From assembly GCA_958295945.1 (NCBI GenBank), contig OY282386.1:3094204-3158203 (forward strand): a DNA stretch of 64,000 bases, read 5' to 3'. Position numbers and translations under genes: made by a program. The DNA is from Candidatus Poribacteria bacterium (GTDB lineage: Bacteria > Poribacteria > WGA-4E > WGA-3G). The notes under the pieces were generated by a model. The model saw only the letters and a list, made by a program, of their open reading frames with translations. It ran no database searches and was not told the DNA's origin. Numbering within the stretch: the first letter of the stretch is position 1; each line of letters begins with the position of its first letter. Below, one piece after another: positions 16,300 to 27,061 of the stretch.

Positions 16300-16336
16300 G
16301 TCTATCTAGTAGTTATCATGGTAGTGAGGAGTAGAG

Positions 16337-16711
16337 ATGCCGACAATAAATCAGTTAATCAAAAAACCGCGTAAGAAATATCGCAAAAAAACGAAATCCC
16401 CGATTCTGCAGCAGTGTCCACAACGTAGAGGTATCTGTCTACAGGTGAAAACGGTAACACCGAACAAACCGAACTCTGCCTTACGAAAGGTTGCTCGTGT
16501 CCGATTTACCTCTTCTGCTGATGAAGCAACGTGTTATATTCCTGGGATTGATCACAATTTACAGGAGCACTCAGTTGTGTTGGTGCGTGGTGGTAGAGTC
16601 AAGGATTTGTCAAACGTGCGGTATCACATTGTACGTGGGAAATTAGATACAGCAGGTGTGGAAAATCGTAGACAAGGTCGTTCAAAATATGGTGCACGCA
16701 AGCCCAGTTAA
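16337..16711 (+). CDS. rpsL: Ribosomal protein uS12
   Basis: Decoding-centre protein of the 30S subunit, 124 aa. Family stretches include [21 protein letters not shown] and [18 protein letters not shown]. Two conserved spots are changed: the usual PKKPNS reads PNKPNS (Asn43, codon AAC at 16463), and KDLPGVR reads KDLSNVR (Ser92-Asn93). Both regions contact streptomycin. First gene of the str operon, behind a strong promoter and an attenuator-like hairpin. Confidence 0.97.
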   Translation: MPTINQLIKKPRKKYRKKTKSPILQQCPQRRGICLQVKTVTPNKPNSALRKVARVRFTSSADEATCYIPGIDHNLQEHSVVLVRGGRVKDLSNVRYHIVRGKLDTAGVENRRQGRSKYGARKPS

Positions 16712-16742
16712 TAATGCTCAAGTTTGTTTGGAGGAGTTATAG

Positions 16743-17213
16743 ATGCCGAGACGTGGAAACGTCCCAAAACGGGAAGTCAATCCTGATCCTATTCATAACA
16801 GCAAATTGGTTTCAAAATTTATCAACCACATGATGTGGGATGGTAAAAAAGGTACAGCACAAAATATCGTCTACACCAGTTTCAAGATTATTGAAGAGCG
16901 AACGAGTGAAGACGGTTTTGAAGTGTTTCGTGAAGCGATCAATAAAGTGAAACCAGTGCTTGAAATCCGCCCCCGTCGTGTTGGTAGTCAGACGTATCAG
17001 GTTCCTGTTGATGTGAAAACAGAACGTAGAATAACATTAGCAATTAACTGGATTATTGAATCTGCGCGAAGCCGAGGCGAAAAGGGTATGGCTGCTCGGT
17101 TAGCAGGAGAACTTATGGATGCTGCAAAAGAAGAAGGCTCGGCGATAAATAGGAAAAGAGACCAACATCGGATGGCAGAAGCGAATAGAGCATTTGCACA
17201 CTATAGATGGTAA
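16743..17213 (+). CDS. rpsG: Ribosomal protein uS7
   Basis: 30S head assembly protein, 156 aa, standard length. Recognised by MPRRGNVPKREVNPDP, NHMMWDGKKGTAQ, RPRRVGSQTYQVP and the C-terminal HRMAEANRAFAHYRW. GGAG precedes the ATG. It is 31 bp behind rpsL and ahead of fusA, the usual str order. In E. coli S7 represses its own operon; no such site was identified here. Confidence 0.97.
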   Translation: MPRRGNVPKREVNPDPIHNSKLVSKFINHMMWDGKKGTAQNIVYTSFKIIEERTSEDGFEVFREAINKVKPVLEIRPRRVGSQTYQVPVDVKTERRITLAINWIIESARSRGEKGMAARLAGELMDAAKEEGSAINRKRDQHRMAEANRAFAHYRW

Positions 17214-17278
17214 TTGAACTAAGAATGTACATATTGAAGTGGGTTGGATGAGACCTACGAACTGAGAGAATTGAAACT

Positions 17279-19384
17279 ATGGCGGACAGAAATCAAAGGG
17301 TGCTACGAAGGTCAACCCTATCGCACACGCGAAACATCGGTATTATGGCGCACATTGATGCGGGTAAAACAACCGTTACTGAACGTATTCTATTCTATAC
17401 GGGTAGAGTATATCGCATCGGTGAAGTTGACGAAGGCACAACTACAATGGATTGGATGGTGCAGGAGCAGGAGCGCGGCATTACGATTACTGCTGCGGCG
17501 ACTACTTGTAACTGGAAAGAACATCATATCAATATCATTGATACACCAGGACATATTGACTTTACTGTTGAAGTTGAACGTTCTTTGAGAGTTCTTGATG
17601 GAGCGGTTGCTGTGTTCTGTGCAGTAGGCGGCGTTGAACCCCAATCCGAGACCGTTTGGCGACAAGCGGATAAATATGAAATCCCTCGTATTGCTTACGT
17701 CAATAAGATGGACAGAACGGGTGCTGATTTTTTCCGTACCGTTGAAATGATGGAAGAACGTTTAGGCACAACTGCTGTACCTATTCAATTGCCGATCGGT
17801 TCCGCTGAACAATTCAAAGGGATCGTGGACCTCATCTCAATGAAAGGGCAATTGTGGGACGAAGGTAGCCAAGGTGCTGTTATTCATGAAACCGACATTC
17901 CACCAGAAATGGAAGAGATGGTGCACGAATATCGGGATCAATTGTTTGAAGCTGTTGCTGAATGGGATGAAGAATTATGTGAGAAATACCTCGATGGTGT
18001 TGAAATCACACCTGAAGAGATAAAAGTGGGTTTACGACAAGCGGTGCTTAGCAGTAAGGTCGTTCCAGTACTTTGTGGTAGTGCCCTAAAGAACAAAGGT
18101 GTCCAACCCCTTTTAGATGGCATAATCTCGTATCTCCCTTCCCCGACAGATGTCAAACCAGTCGTTGGTTTTAACCCAAAAACAGAAGAAGAAGAAACAC
18201 GTAAATCAGATAAAGATGATCCGTTCTGTGCGTTAGCATTTAAAATTACCACTGATCCACACGTTGGCAAACTGACATATCTGCGCGTTTACTCTGGGGT
18301 ATTGAACAAAGGTGATACTGTTTACAATAGTAAGAGGGAAAAATATGAACGTATAGGTCGTTTGATGCAGATGCATGCGAACAAACGTGAAGAACATCAA
18401 TCTGTTAGTGCGGGTGACATCGTTGCAGCGATTGGTCTAAAAGACCTAAGTACCGGCGATACTCTCTGTGATCCGAAAGCTCATATAGCACTGGAAACGA
18501 TGGTATTTCCGTTACCAGTTATGTCAATTGCAGTTGAACCGCGTTCGCAATCAGATATAGACAAATTGAACCTTGCCCTCTCAAAATTGGCTGAAGAAGA
18601 TCCAACTTTCAAAGTTCATCAAGACCCGGATACAGGACAAACACTGCTATCTGGTATGGGTGAGCTTCACTTGGAAATCATCGTGGATAGACTTGTCCGC
18701 GAGTTTAATGTTTCAGCGAACGTAGGTTCACCTGAAGTGGCGTATCGTGAAACACTTATGAAACCGGTCAAAGCTGAAGGCAGATTCGTACGGCAATCGG
18801 GTGGTAGAGGTCAGTTTGGTCATGTTGTTATTGAAGTCACACCACTTGAAAAAGGTTTTGGTTTTGAATTTACTGATGAGACGAAAGGCGGAGCGGTCCC
18901 ACAAGAGTTCGTTCCTGCAGTAAGAAAAGGCATTGAAAACGCCATGAATGTCGGTACTTTAGCAGGATATCCTGTTGTTGATGTGGGAGTTCGTCTCGTA
19001 GATGGTTCTTATCATCAGGTAGATTCCTCTGAGATGTCATTTTCAATTGCTGGTTCAATGGCATTCAAAGAAGCGGCAAAAAAGGCAGGTTCTGTTTTGC
19101 TTGAACCGATCATGGCTGTTGAGGTAATCGTACCAGATGAGTATCTTGGCAAAGTGATCGGTGATCTTAATTCCCGCCGAGCACATATTAGAGATACGGA
19201 AGTGCAAACTAAATCTCGGATACAAGTTGTTCGTGTAGATGTGCCACTTTCTGAAATGTTCGGTTATGTTAAGTCGCTTCGTTCGCTGACACAAGGACGG
19301 GCAAACTATACTATGGAGTTCGCACATTATCGAGAAGTGCCAACAAGCGTTGCGGAAGAATTGATTACAAATACGACATCGTAA
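17279..19384 (+). CDS. fusA: Elongation factor G
   Basis: Ribosomal translocase GTPase, 701 aa. G1 HIDAGKTT, G2 region [12 protein letters not shown]3 DTPGHIDF and G4 NKMDRTGAD are present, followed by domains II-V with [11 protein letters not shown] and [13 protein letters not shown]. The ATG at 17279 follows a modest GAGAG. One copy only in the window; the gene is complete and typical. Confidence 0.97.
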   Translation: MADRNQRVLRRSTLSHTRNIGIMAHIDAGKTTVTERILFYTGRVYRIGEVDEGTTTMDWMVQEQERGITITAAATTCNWKEHHINIIDTPGHIDFTVEVERSLRVLDGAVAVFCAVGGVEPQSETVWRQADKYEIPRIAYVNKMDRTGADFFRTVEMMEERLGTTAVPIQLPIGSAEQFKGIVDLISMKGQLWDEGSQGAVIHETDIPPEMEEMVHEYRDQLFEAVAEWDEELCEKYLDGVEITPEEIKVGLRQAVLSSKVVPVLCGSALKNKGVQPLLDGIISYLPSPTDVKPVVGFNPKTEEEETRKSDKDDPFCALAFKITTDPHVGKLTYLRVYSGVLNKGDTVYNSKREKYERIGRLMQMHANKREEHQSVSAGDIVAAIGLKDLSTGDTLCDPKAHIALETMVFPLPVMSIAVEPRSQSDIDKLNLALSKLAEEDPTFKVHQDPDTGQTLLSGMGELHLEIIVDRLVREFNVSANVGSPEVAYRETLMKPVKAEGRFVRQSGGRGQFGHVVIEVTPLEKGFGFEFTDETKGGAVPQEFVPAVRKGIENAMNVGTLAGYPVVDVGVRLVDGSYHQVDSSEMSFSIAGSMAFKEAAKKAGSVLLEPIMAVEVIVPDEYLGKVIGDLNSRRAHIRDTEVQTKSRIQVVRVDVPLSEMFGYVKSLRSLTQGRANYTMEFAHYREVPTSVAEELITNTTS

Positions 19385-19684
19385 TGTAGATAAAACATGT
19401 TGATGTTTCAACCCGCTTGAAGCAATACAGATCGGCAAAGTTTAGTAAATATTGCTTTTAAGCAAACATTCGTCAATACAGCGAAAAAAAGAAATTTATC
19501 TCAGCAAATAATAGATGACATGCCGAAGCGAACTATCACTCGGCAGTATATGCAAGTTCGAAGATATTCGGACAATTTGAAACACGTTGTGCGCCTACTT
19601 AGTGCGCTGATGAGAACATAGCAACCAAGGTTAATTGATACTAAAACCTTATACTTAAACCTATAATTTGGAGTTTGGACAGAA
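19385..19684. other. Intergenic region between fusA and tuf; no gene seen
   Basis: About 300 bp without a plausible reading frame. It contains ATTCGGACAATTT at 19565-19577, a 13-mer also found upstream of the str promoter (16109-16121). No clear promoter or terminator pair was identified, though tuf probably has its own promoter here. Confidence 0.5.
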
Positions 19685-20884
19685 ATGGCAAAGCAAGCAT
19701 TTGAAAGGACAAAGCCACACGTTAATATTGGGACTATCGGCCACGTTGACCATGGTAAAACGACGCTGACAGCAGCGATAACTATGGTTTTATCTAAACT
19801 CGCTGACAAAGACTATGTGATGACCTATGAGGACATTGACAAAGCACCCGAGGAAAAAGAACGTGGCATAACAATTAACACAGCACACGTTGAATACGAG
19901 ACAGATAACCGACACTATGCTCACGTTGACTGTCCTGGTCACGCTGACTACATTAAAAATATGATTACTGGTGCTGCACAGATGGATGGTGCCATTCTGG
20001 TTGTTTCCGCAGCAGATGGTCCAATGCCGCAGACTCGTGAACACGTGCTCCTTGCACGGCAGGTAAACGTACCTTCCTTGGTTGTCTTTCTTAATAAGGC
20101 GGACATGGTTGACGACGAAGAACTGCTTGAACTCGTTGAATTGGAAGTTCGCGAATTATTAGATGAGTACGAATTTCCCGGAGACGACACACCCATCATC
20201 GCAGGTTCCGCTTTAGAAGCGATGGAATCTGCAGGTGACCCAACCAGTGATGCCTGTAAACCGATTCTTGATTTGATGTCGTCTGTTGATGACTTTATTC
20301 CGGAACCGGTTCGTGATACTGAAAAACCTTTCTTGATGCCGATTGAAGACATCTTTACTATCAGTGGTCGTGGTACTGTTGTTACAGGCCGTGTTGAACG
20401 CGGTATCATTGAAGTCAATAATACGGTAGAAATCGTAGGACTTCGGGACACACAGGAAACGGTTGTCACTGGTGTGGAAATGTTCAATAAGTTTCTTGAT
20501 GAAGGTAGAGCAGGTGACAACATTGGAGCACTGCTCCGTGGTGTTGATCGAGATGATGTTGAACGTGGACAGGTATTGGCAATTCCCGGAACGGTTACAC
20601 CCCATACTAAGTTTGAAGCAGAAGCCTATATCTTAACAAAAGAGGAAGGCGGACGCTGGAATCCATTCTTTAGTGGGTATCGTCCACAGTTTTATTTCAG
20701 GACAACAGATGTCACAGGTGAAATGCATCTCGCTGAAGGTATTGAAATGATTATGCCTGGTGACAATGCACAGATTAGCGTACAACTTTCTAAACCAATC
20801 GCAATGGAAGAGCAGCTCCGATTTGCTATACGTGAAGGTGGACACACTATCGGAGCAGGTGTAGTCTCTAAAATTCTTGAGTAA
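19685..20884 (+). CDS. tuf: Elongation factor Tu
   Basis: Delivers aminoacyl-tRNA to the ribosome. 399 aa. [30 protein letters not shown] and [12 protein letters not shown] are the GTPase motifs; domains II and III are complete ([29 protein letters not shown]). GGAG lies before the ATG. The 300-bp gap to fusA suggests separate or attenuated transcription. Confidence 0.98.
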   Translation: MAKQAFERTKPHVNIGTIGHVDHGKTTLTAAITMVLSKLADKDYVMTYEDIDKAPEEKERGITINTAHVEYETDNRHYAHVDCPGHADYIKNMITGAAQMDGAILVVSAADGPMPQTREHVLLARQVNVPSLVVFLNKADMVDDEELLELVELEVRELLDEYEFPGDDTPIIAGSALEAMESAGDPTSDACKPILDLMSSVDDFIPEPVRDTEKPFLMPIEDIFTISGRGTVVTGRVERGIIEVNNTVEIVGLRDTQETVVTGVEMFNKFLDEGRAGDNIGALLRGVDRDDVERGQVLAIPGTVTPHTKFEAEAYILTKEEGGRWNPFFSGYRPQFYFRTTDVTGEMHLAEGIEMIMPGDNAQISVQLSKPIAMEEQLRFAIREGGHTIGAGVVSKILE

Positions 20885-21070
20885 CGAGGAAGTCTTTATA
20901 GTTAAAATTCCTCAGTTCACTTACAAACAATGTGTTTCTGTATCTCGTCGGAGCGTTCATGACTAGTTGCTGAATTGTTGATAAGTCTGAACTGCTTCGA
21001 CAGATACATCATAATTGTAGCAGAGTGATACATGAGGAATACCCGTTACTTTAGATGAAGGAACTAAGAG

Positions 21071-21382
21071 ATGAACAATCAGAAAATACGGATTAGACTC
21101 AAAGCGTTTGATCATCGTTTACTTGACCAGTCTGCACAGCAAATTGCGTCTATTGCTAAACGGACTCAGGCGAGAGTCTCAGGACCGATTCCATTGCCGA
21201 CAAAGAAGCATATCTATACCGTGCAGCGTTCTACATTCACGGACAAGAAGTCACGGGAGCAATTTGAAATGCGTATTCACAAACGGTTACTGGATATTCT
21301 TGAAACAGCACCGAAGACAGTTCACGCACTCATGCAGCTTGACTTACCCGCTGGGGTTGATGTCAAAATAACGCTTCTGTAG
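21071..21382 (+). CDS. rpsJ: Ribosomal protein uS10
   Basis: 103 aa; 30S protein and NusG/NusB antitermination partner in other bacteria. [23 protein letters not shown] and [14 protein letters not shown] are diagnostic. It opens the S10 cluster, 186 bp after tuf; no clear promoter was read in that gap. Confidence 0.97.
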   Translation: MNNQKIRIRLKAFDHRLLDQSAQQIASIAKRTQARVSGPIPLPTKKHIYTVQRSTFTDKKSREQFEMRIHKRLLDILETAPKTVHALMQLDLPAGVDVKITLL

Positions 21383-21395
21383 CGGAGGTAGGAAA

Positions 21396-22052
21396 ATGGT
21401 TACCGGTATTATTGGTAGAAAAGTCGGTATGACACAAATCTATGAAGAATCTGGAAAAGCGATTCCCGTTACTGTAATAGAAGCTGGACCTTGTCCAATT
21501 GTCCAGTTGAAAACGCAAGAACGTGATGGCTATCAAGCAATTCAATTAGGTTTTGGCAACCGTAAAGAAAACAAATTTAATAGTCCTGAGCGCGGACATT
21601 TTGCTAAAGCAGACGTGCAACCTACACGAGTCCTCCGTGAATTTCGTGTTGACAGTCTTGATGAAGTAACAGTCGGTGATACTGTTGATGCCAGTCTGTT
21701 TTCAGAAGGTGAACGCGTTGATGTGACAGGTACATCTAAAGGACATGGGTTCACAGGTGTTGTAAAACGGTGGGGATTTAAAGGTGGTAGGAAGAGTCAC
21801 GGCGGTGAACAAGACCTACGGCGTCCTGGTGCTATCGGGGCAAGTGCAACACCCTCACGCGTTTTCAAAGGTAAGAAAATGCCTGGACGATACGGTGCCA
21901 AACGGCATACAGTCCAAAATTTACAAGTCATCCAAGCAGACGCGGAGCGAAATTTGTTAGTTGTAAAAGGCTCAATCCCAGGACCACCTAATGGTCTCCT
22001 TCTAATTAGAAAGGCAGTAAAAGCATCTGAAGGAGACACAACAGAAAGTTAA
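21396..22052 (+). CDS. rplC: Ribosomal protein uL3
   Basis: 218 aa; early 50S assembly protein near the peptidyl-transferase centre. IIGRKVGMTQIY at the N-terminus and the central loop with GHGFTGVVKRWGFKGG and KMPGRYG are present. The Gln of GGEQ in the loop is the residue methylated by PrmB in other bacteria. Starts 13 bp after rpsJ with GGAGG. Confidence 0.97.
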   Translation: MVTGIIGRKVGMTQIYEESGKAIPVTVIEAGPCPIVQLKTQERDGYQAIQLGFGNRKENKFNSPERGHFAKADVQPTRVLREFRVDSLDEVTVGDTVDASLFSEGERVDVTGTSKGHGFTGVVKRWGFKGGRKSHGGEQDLRRPGAIGASATPSRVFKGKKMPGRYGAKRHTVQNLQVIQADAERNLLVVKGSIPGPPNGLLLIRKAVKASEGDTTES

Positions 22053-22147
22053 CTTGGTAAAATATATTTCGTTAAAAACCCCAGCCCCTCTATAAGGATC
22101 GCAGGGGTAATTCATGCCGAGTACTTCGGAGAAGAGATAAAAGAGTT

Positions 22148-22774
22148 ATGGCAACATTAAATGTTCACAATCGTTCAGGAGAAGTTCTTCGAGAGAAAAA
22201 CCTTGCGGATGCGTTTACACATGCAGAGGTCAACAAGGATGTTGTTCACCAATGTGTTGTGGCGTATCTGGCAAATCAGAGAAGTGGCACTGCATCTACC
22301 AAAAGCCGTAGTGAAGTGAGAGGTAGTGGTAGGAAATTATACCGTCAAAAAGGAACTGGTAGAGCACGTGTAGGTGATGCTAGATCTCCCATTCGAGTGC
22401 ATGGTGGTGTAGCATTTGGTCCGAAACCCCGTAGTTACCGTCAAAACACACCAAAGCAAGTCCGTAGACTCGGATTAAAAAGTGCTATCGCTGATCGATT
22501 TCAAAATGACCAATGTATTCTCATTGAAGATTTCACGCTTGAACGACCACGAACAAAGGATATGTTGTCTGTCTTGAATGCACTGAATTTGGAAGGAAAA
22601 GTGTTGTTTGTTCTTGACGAACACAATCCGAATATTCATCTGTCCTTACGGAATATACCGCAAACCAATTGCTGCACTTGGGATTTACTCAACATATACC
22701 AAGTGATGTGGCATCACAAACTTGTGATAACCGAACGCGCTGCAGAGAAATTGGAAGCAAAATTTGTAGATTAG
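22148..22774 (+). CDS. rplD: Ribosomal protein uL4
   Basis: 208 aa; lines the exit tunnel. The extended loop RQKGTGRARVGDARSP is clear. The C-terminal part is more diverged than usual (CCTWDLLNIYQ). A 95-bp gap separates it from rplC and includes a CCCCT...AGGGG inverted repeat near 22084-22110, possibly a leader structure; L4 autoregulates S10 operons in some bacteria. Confidence 0.95.
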   Translation: MATLNVHNRSGEVLREKNLADAFTHAEVNKDVVHQCVVAYLANQRSGTASTKSRSEVRGSGRKLYRQKGTGRARVGDARSPIRVHGGVAFGPKPRSYRQNTPKQVRRLGLKSAIADRFQNDQCILIEDFTLERPRTKDMLSVLNALNLEGKVLFVLDEHNPNIHLSLRNIPQTNCCTWDLLNIYQVMWHHKLVITERAAEKLEAKFVD

Positions 22775-22786
22775 AAGGTTAGAATT

Positions 22787-23086
22787 ATGAAAGACAATTA
22801 CCAAATTATTTTGAAACCACATATCACTGAAAAAAGCACACTTCTCCGTGAGGATAATAAATACTGTTTTGTTGTGAACCGACAGGCAAGCAAAACGGAA
22901 ATTAAAAGGGCGGCTGAGGAGTTATTCGACATTAAAGGTAGTGTCCTTGATGTTCATACGATGCAAGTGAGAGGAAAGATCAAAGGAAGAATGAATCGCT
23001 ATCAACGTGGGCGACGTCCTCATTGGAAAAAGGCAATTATTACAGTGGTAGAAGGAACTCGCATCCCTGTTTTTGAGAGTATCTAA
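22787..23086 (+). CDS. rplW: Ribosomal protein uL23
   Basis: 99 aa; sits at the tunnel exit and binds SRP and trigger factor. LKPHITEKSTLL at the start, YCFVVNRQASKTEIK and KAIITVVEG at the end. It lies 12 bp after rplD, the normal position. Confidence 0.96.
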   Translation: MKDNYQIILKPHITEKSTLLREDNKYCFVVNRQASKTEIKRAAEELFDIKGSVLDVHTMQVRGKIKGRMNRYQRGRRPHWKKAIITVVEGTRIPVFESI

Positions 23087-23150
23087 ATTTGTAAACAGTT
23101 TCATTCATAAGACAAGACGTATAAAAGCAAACTAACGAGAGGATTTGAGA

Positions 23151-23966
23151 GTGGCAAAAACATATAGACCCGTCACACCGAGTCGTCGGTTCATGACCGG
23201 ATATACCTTTGAAGAGATAACCCGACAAAAACCGGAAAAATCACTTGTCAAAGGTGCAAAGAAAAATGCTGGAAGAAATAACAAAGGTCGCATGACAGTA
23301 CGTAGGCGCGGTGGTGGACACAAACGTCGTTACCGGATTATTGATTTCAAACGAGATAAATTTGATATTCCTGCTAAGGTTGCTGCGATTGAATATGATC
23401 CAAACCGTTCAGCACATATTGCTTTGCTTCACTATGCAGATGGAGAAAAACGCTATATAATCGCTCCTCTCGGTCTTCAAGTAGGTGATACTGTTACATC
23501 TGGACCGAATTCCGAGATCAAAGTCGGAAATGCATTGCCCCTTGAGAACATTCCATTAGGTTCTTCAATTCATAACATAGAAATGCAACCTGGTAAAGGT
23601 GGACAACTTGTTCGAAGTGCTGGTGGTGCAGCGCAATTAGTTGATCGTGAAGGTAAATATGCACGTATACGTTTGCCCTCCAGTGAAATACGACTTGTTC
23701 CAGTAAAATCAATGGCTACAATCGGTCAGGTTGGCAATGTAACAACTATCACAATTGGGAAAGCAGGACGATCAAGATGGTTAGGTAAACGTCCTAAAGT
23801 ACGCGGTGTTGCTATGAATCCGGTTGATCATCCACACGGCGGTGGTGAAGGAAAAAGTTCCGGTGGAAGGCACCCCGTTACACCTTGGGGTGTGCCGACA
23901 AAAGGATATAAAACACGAAATCGTAAGAAGAAATCAAGTCAGTATATTTTCGGAAAACGGAAATAA
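23151..23966 (+). CDS. rplB: Ribosomal protein uL2
   Basis: 271 aa; essential for subunit joining and peptidyl transfer. The GTG at 23151 is chosen because GAGAGGA (23137-23143) precedes it, giving [32 protein letters not shown] and the C-terminal [15 protein letters not shown] (with the functional His) are present. Confidence 0.97.
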   Translation: MAKTYRPVTPSRRFMTGYTFEEITRQKPEKSLVKGAKKNAGRNNKGRMTVRRRGGGHKRRYRIIDFKRDKFDIPAKVAAIEYDPNRSAHIALLHYADGEKRYIIAPLGLQVGDTVTSGPNSEIKVGNALPLENIPLGSSIHNIEMQPGKGGQLVRSAGGAAQLVDREGKYARIRLPSSEIRLVPVKSMATIGQVGNVTTITIGKAGRSRWLGKRPKVRGVAMNPVDHPHGGGEGKSSGGRHPVTPWGVPTKGYKTRNRKKKSSQYIFGKRK

Positions 23967-24023
23967 TTTGATACACAATTTGTCAATATGGAAACCGACA
24001 CCTCTGTCTAAAGGAGACTTCTA

Positions 24024-24293
24024 ATGGCGCGTTCTATTAAAAAAGGACCTTATGTAGACGCTAAACTTGCGAAACATATAGCAGAAATGGAACAATCAGG
24101 TAGTAAACGTGTCATTCGCACTTGGGCACGAAGCTCTACCATTACACCAGAATTTGTTGGACATACCGTCGCTATTCATAATGGAAAAAAGTTCTTTCCA
24201 GTTTATATCACCGAAAACATGGTCGGTCATAAACTCGGAGAATTCGCACCGACTCGCACTTTCCGTTCACACGCAGGCGGTCAAAGAAGGTAA
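24024..24293 (+). CDS. rpsS: Ribosomal protein uS19
   Basis: 89 aa; 30S head protein. [35 protein letters not shown] and [13 protein letters not shown] are diagnostic. AGGAGA precedes the ATG. Follows rplB, precedes rplV. Confidence 0.97.
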   Translation: MARSIKKGPYVDAKLAKHIAEMEQSGSKRVIRTWARSSTITPEFVGHTVAIHNGKKFFPVYITENMVGHKLGEFAPTRTFRSHAGGQRR

Positions 24294-24426
24294 CTTGGTT
24301 TAACATTGTATATTCAGGTTTAGTGCATCTCTAAAGACTGCACTTACAGAAATAATTTGTAGTTAAGAAAAATAGAAAGCAAAACAGTATGCACTACTTG
24401 TGTATGAGTTTTGTTAGGAGAAACTG

Positions 24427-24780
24427 ATGGAAGGAAGGGCAAAGATTCGGAACGTTTCGGTTGCACCGCGCAAAGCACGCCTTGTTGCCGATTTAGTTAG
24501 GAATCAGTATGTTGATGATGCACTGAATCAACTGCTCTTTACACATAAAGCGGCCGCACCTATTATTTATAAGTTGATCAAATCCGCAGCAGCAAATGTA
24601 CAATATCAGGAACCTAATGTGGATGCCGCTAATTTGTACGTCAAAGAGATTCGTGTTGATGAAGGAATTACACGAAAATGGATACGACCCCGAGCACGAG
24701 GTATGGCAAATCGTATCTTAAAAAGACAAAGTCATATTACTGTTGTTGTGGATGAGGAGAGCGATGATGATTTCGAGTAA
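24427..24780 (+). CDS. rplV: Ribosomal protein uL22
   Basis: 117 aa; tunnel protein whose hairpin contacts macrolides in other bacteria. VAPRKARLVADLVR and the C-terminal RARGMANRILKRQSHITVVV are visible, then an acidic tail (EESDDDFE). TTAGGAG precedes the ATG. The 133 bp before it hold no gene. Confidence 0.96.
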   Translation: MEGRAKIRNVSVAPRKARLVADLVRNQYVDDALNQLLFTHKAAAPIIYKLIKSAAANVQYQEPNVDAANLYVKEIRVDEGITRKWIRPRARGMANRILKRQSHITVVVDEESDDDFE

Positions 24781-24838
24781 ACGAAACCGTCTATGCATCC
24801 AATGCCGCATACGGGATAGTGTCTAAGAGGAGGTTTGT

Positions 24839-25651
24839 GTGGGACAAAAAACTCATCCACGTGGATTACGCTTAGGAATAATCGAAACGTGGGATTCAAA
24901 GTGGTATAGTGACCGAGATTATGCTAAGTGGCTACATGAAGACTTCACAATTCAGAAATATATAAAGGGACAGTTATTGCGAGCGGGAATCTCGCGCATT
25001 GAAGTTGAGCGTGTTGCAGAAAAATGCACTATCAATATCCATACTGCTAGACCCGGGATTGTCATTGGACGCCGTGGAGTAGAAAGAGAAAAATTGCAGA
25101 CAGAACTTGGCAAACTCATTGATCGTCCGGTAAAGATTAACGTTACAGAAATTAAAGTGCCAGAACTTGATGCACAACTCCTCGCTGAAGCAGTTGCAAC
25201 ACAAATTGAACGGCGAACAAGCTTTAAGCAAGCAATGAGACGTAACATTGCTGATTCAATACAAGCTGGAGCACAAGGCGTTAAAGTCATGGTTAGTGGT
25301 AGACTTGATGGAAAAGAGATCGCAAGATCCGAATCCAGTTTGGAAGGTCGTGTGCCGCTGCATACACTCAGAGCCAATGTTGACTACGGGTTCACTGAAG
25401 CAAATACTACTTATGGAAAAATTGGTGTCAAGAGTTGGATTTTCAAAGGCGAAATCCTCGGTGTGCCAGAAGCCTTAAGTGGAGAAACGAGTACACGCCG
25501 CCAACAAAGTTCTAAACGATCCGATTCCAGAAGTTCACGTTCAGACAACCGACAATCAGGAAATCGATCTTCAAGCAATAGACAACGAAATCAGAGTCGT
25601 AACAACAGACGAAGACAACAAAGAAGTAACACAAAGCAAGAAGGCAACTAA
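24839..25651 (+). CDS. rpsC: Ribosomal protein uS3 with a long basic C-terminal tail
   Basis: 270 aa, longer than the usual 210-235. GTG start after GAGGAGG. The KH domain (RPGIVIGRRGVEREKL) and the C-domain (GVKVMVSGRLDGKEIARSE, PLHTLRANVDYG) are normal. The extra length is a C-terminal tail of about 45 residues made of Arg, Ser, Asn and Gln (QQSSKRSDSRSS, NRRRQQRSN), probably disordered and RNA-binding. Confidence 0.97.
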   Translation: MGQKTHPRGLRLGIIETWDSKWYSDRDYAKWLHEDFTIQKYIKGQLLRAGISRIEVERVAEKCTINIHTARPGIVIGRRGVEREKLQTELGKLIDRPVKINVTEIKVPELDAQLLAEAVATQIERRTSFKQAMRRNIADSIQAGAQGVKVMVSGRLDGKEIARSESSLEGRVPLHTLRANVDYGFTEANTTYGKIGVKSWIFKGEILGVPEALSGETSTRRQQSSKRSDSRSSRSDNRQSGNRSSSNRQRNQSRNNRRRQQRSNTKQEGN

Positions 25652-25706
25652 CCAATAGCACGCTTTCTGCTGAGACTTTTCATAAATTATTTGAGGAGTA
25701 GTTCAA

Positions 25707-26120
25707 ATGTTAATGCCGAAACGCGTGATGCACCGCAAGGTTCATCGCGGAAAACGCCGGGGAAAGCCTCGTAGAGGTTCACAGATTAGCTTTGGTGAAT
25801 ACGGTTTACAAGCTATGGAAGCTGGATGGATAACAAGCAATCAAATTGAATCCGGTAGGGTTGCAATCACGCGTGCTGTTCGTCGGGGCGGAAAACTGTG
25901 GATAAAGATATTTCCTCACAAACCGATCACAAAAAAACCCGCTGAAACCAGAATGGGTGGTGGAAAAGGTGCACCAGAATTCTGGGTCGCTGTTGTTAAA
26001 CCCGGCAGAATTATGTATGAATTAAGTGGTGTTTCCCGTGAAGTCGCTAAAGAAGCGATGGAACGTGCCGCACATAAATTTCCAATTAAGACGAAATTTG
26101 TTGTGCGCGATGAGGTATAG
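25707..26120 (+). CDS. rplP: Ribosomal protein uL16
   Basis: 137 aa; positions A-site tRNA. Begins [15 protein letters not shown] after GAGGAG and contains [21 protein letters not shown], which in other bacteria includes the hydroxylated Arg and antibiotic contacts. rpmC follows after 2 bp. Confidence 0.97.
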   Translation: MLMPKRVMHRKVHRGKRRGKPRRGSQISFGEYGLQAMEAGWITSNQIESGRVAITRAVRRGGKLWIKIFPHKPITKKPAETRMGGGKGAPEFWVAVVKPGRIMYELSGVSREVAKEAMERAAHKFPIKTKFVVRDEV

Positions 26121-26122
26121 TT

Positions 26123-26323
26123 ATGAAAGCTCACGAGTTACGAACCCGATCTGCAGAAGACTTGGAAAACGAATTAGAAAATCTCAAAGAAAACTTGTTT
26201 AACCAAAGATCCAGAAGTATTTTGGGACAGTTGGAAGATTCAACGCTTATAGGTAAGATTCGCAAAGACATTGCACGTGTTAAGACTGAGTTGCGCGCAC
26301 GCGAGTTAGCCTCTCAAAAGTAG
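26123..26323 (+). CDS. rpmC: Ribosomal protein uL29
   Basis: 66 aa, two helices. [28 protein letters not shown]-type pattern and [16 protein letters not shown] identify it. Starts 2 bp after rplP, so translation is coupled. Confidence 0.95.
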   Translation: MKAHELRTRSAEDLENELENLKENLFNQRSRSILGQLEDSTLIGKIRKDIARVKTELRARELASQK

Positions 26324-26393
26324 ACACTGTGTAAGGAACGACTAATCAGTATGCATGTTTGCAATTACTGATGGTCTTTGAAAAAGGATAAAA

Positions 26394-26666
26394 TTGAACG
26401 TGGAAAGAATAAGACATCGGAAAGTTCGAACGGGTACGGTTGTCAGTAATCGCATGGATAAGTCTGTCACCGTGGCGATAGTTCGGAGGTATCAACATCC
26501 GCTTTACAAAAAAGTTGTCCGTTCAACAAAAAAGGTTTTGGCGCATGATGAACAGAATAACTGCAAAGTTGGCGATGTTATTCAGGTGATTGAAACCCGT
26601 CCCCTTAGCAAACGTAAACGATGGCGGGTACAATCTGTAATTACAGCAGCACAGACTGCTGATTAA
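26394..26666 (+). CDS. rpsQ: Ribosomal protein uS17
   Basis: 90 aa, OB fold, early 30S assembly. [16 protein letters not shown] and [19 protein letters not shown] are diagnostic. TTG at 26394 (AAGGA five bases upstream) is used; a GTG at 26400 would be two codons shorter and cannot be excluded. Confidence 0.95.
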   Translation: MNVERIRHRKVRTGTVVSNRMDKSVTVAIVRRYQHPLYKKVVRSTKKVLAHDEQNNCKVGDVIQVIETRPLSKRKRWRVQSVITAAQTAD

Positions 26667-26685
26667 TTGGAAGGAAGGTACGGCA

Positions 26686-27054
26686 ATGGTTCAAAATTAT
26701 ACGCGACTAACCTGCGCCGATAATACAGGTGCAAGAAACCTGATGTGCATCAGTGTACTTGGTGGAACACGGCGACGATATGCACGGGTCGGTGACATTA
26801 TTGTTGCCAGTATTAAAGAAGCAGCACCGAATACACAGGTAAAAGCAGGTGAAGTCGTTCGCGCTGTTGTTGTTCGAACTGCCAAGGAATATCGTCGTCC
26901 AGATGGATCTTACATTAAGTTCGATCAGAATGCTGCTGTTCTGGTTACAGACGAAAATGAACCACGGGGAACACGTATTTTTGGTCCGGTTGCTCGTGAA
27001 CTACGAGAAAAATCGTTCACCAGAATCGTATCATTAGCCCCTGAAGTCATTTAG
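26686..27054 (+). CDS. rplN: Ribosomal protein uL14
   Basis: 122 aa; forms an intersubunit bridge and binds Rsf[32 protein letters not shown] and [15 protein letters not shown] are typical. AAGGAAGG precedes the ATG. Confidence 0.98.
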   Translation: MVQNYTRLTCADNTGARNLMCISVLGGTRRRYARVGDIIVASIKEAAPNTQVKAGEVVRAVVVRTAKEYRRPDGSYIKFDQNAAVLVTDENEPRGTRIFGPVARELREKSFTRIVSLAPEVI

Positions 27055-27061
27055 GAGTTTT

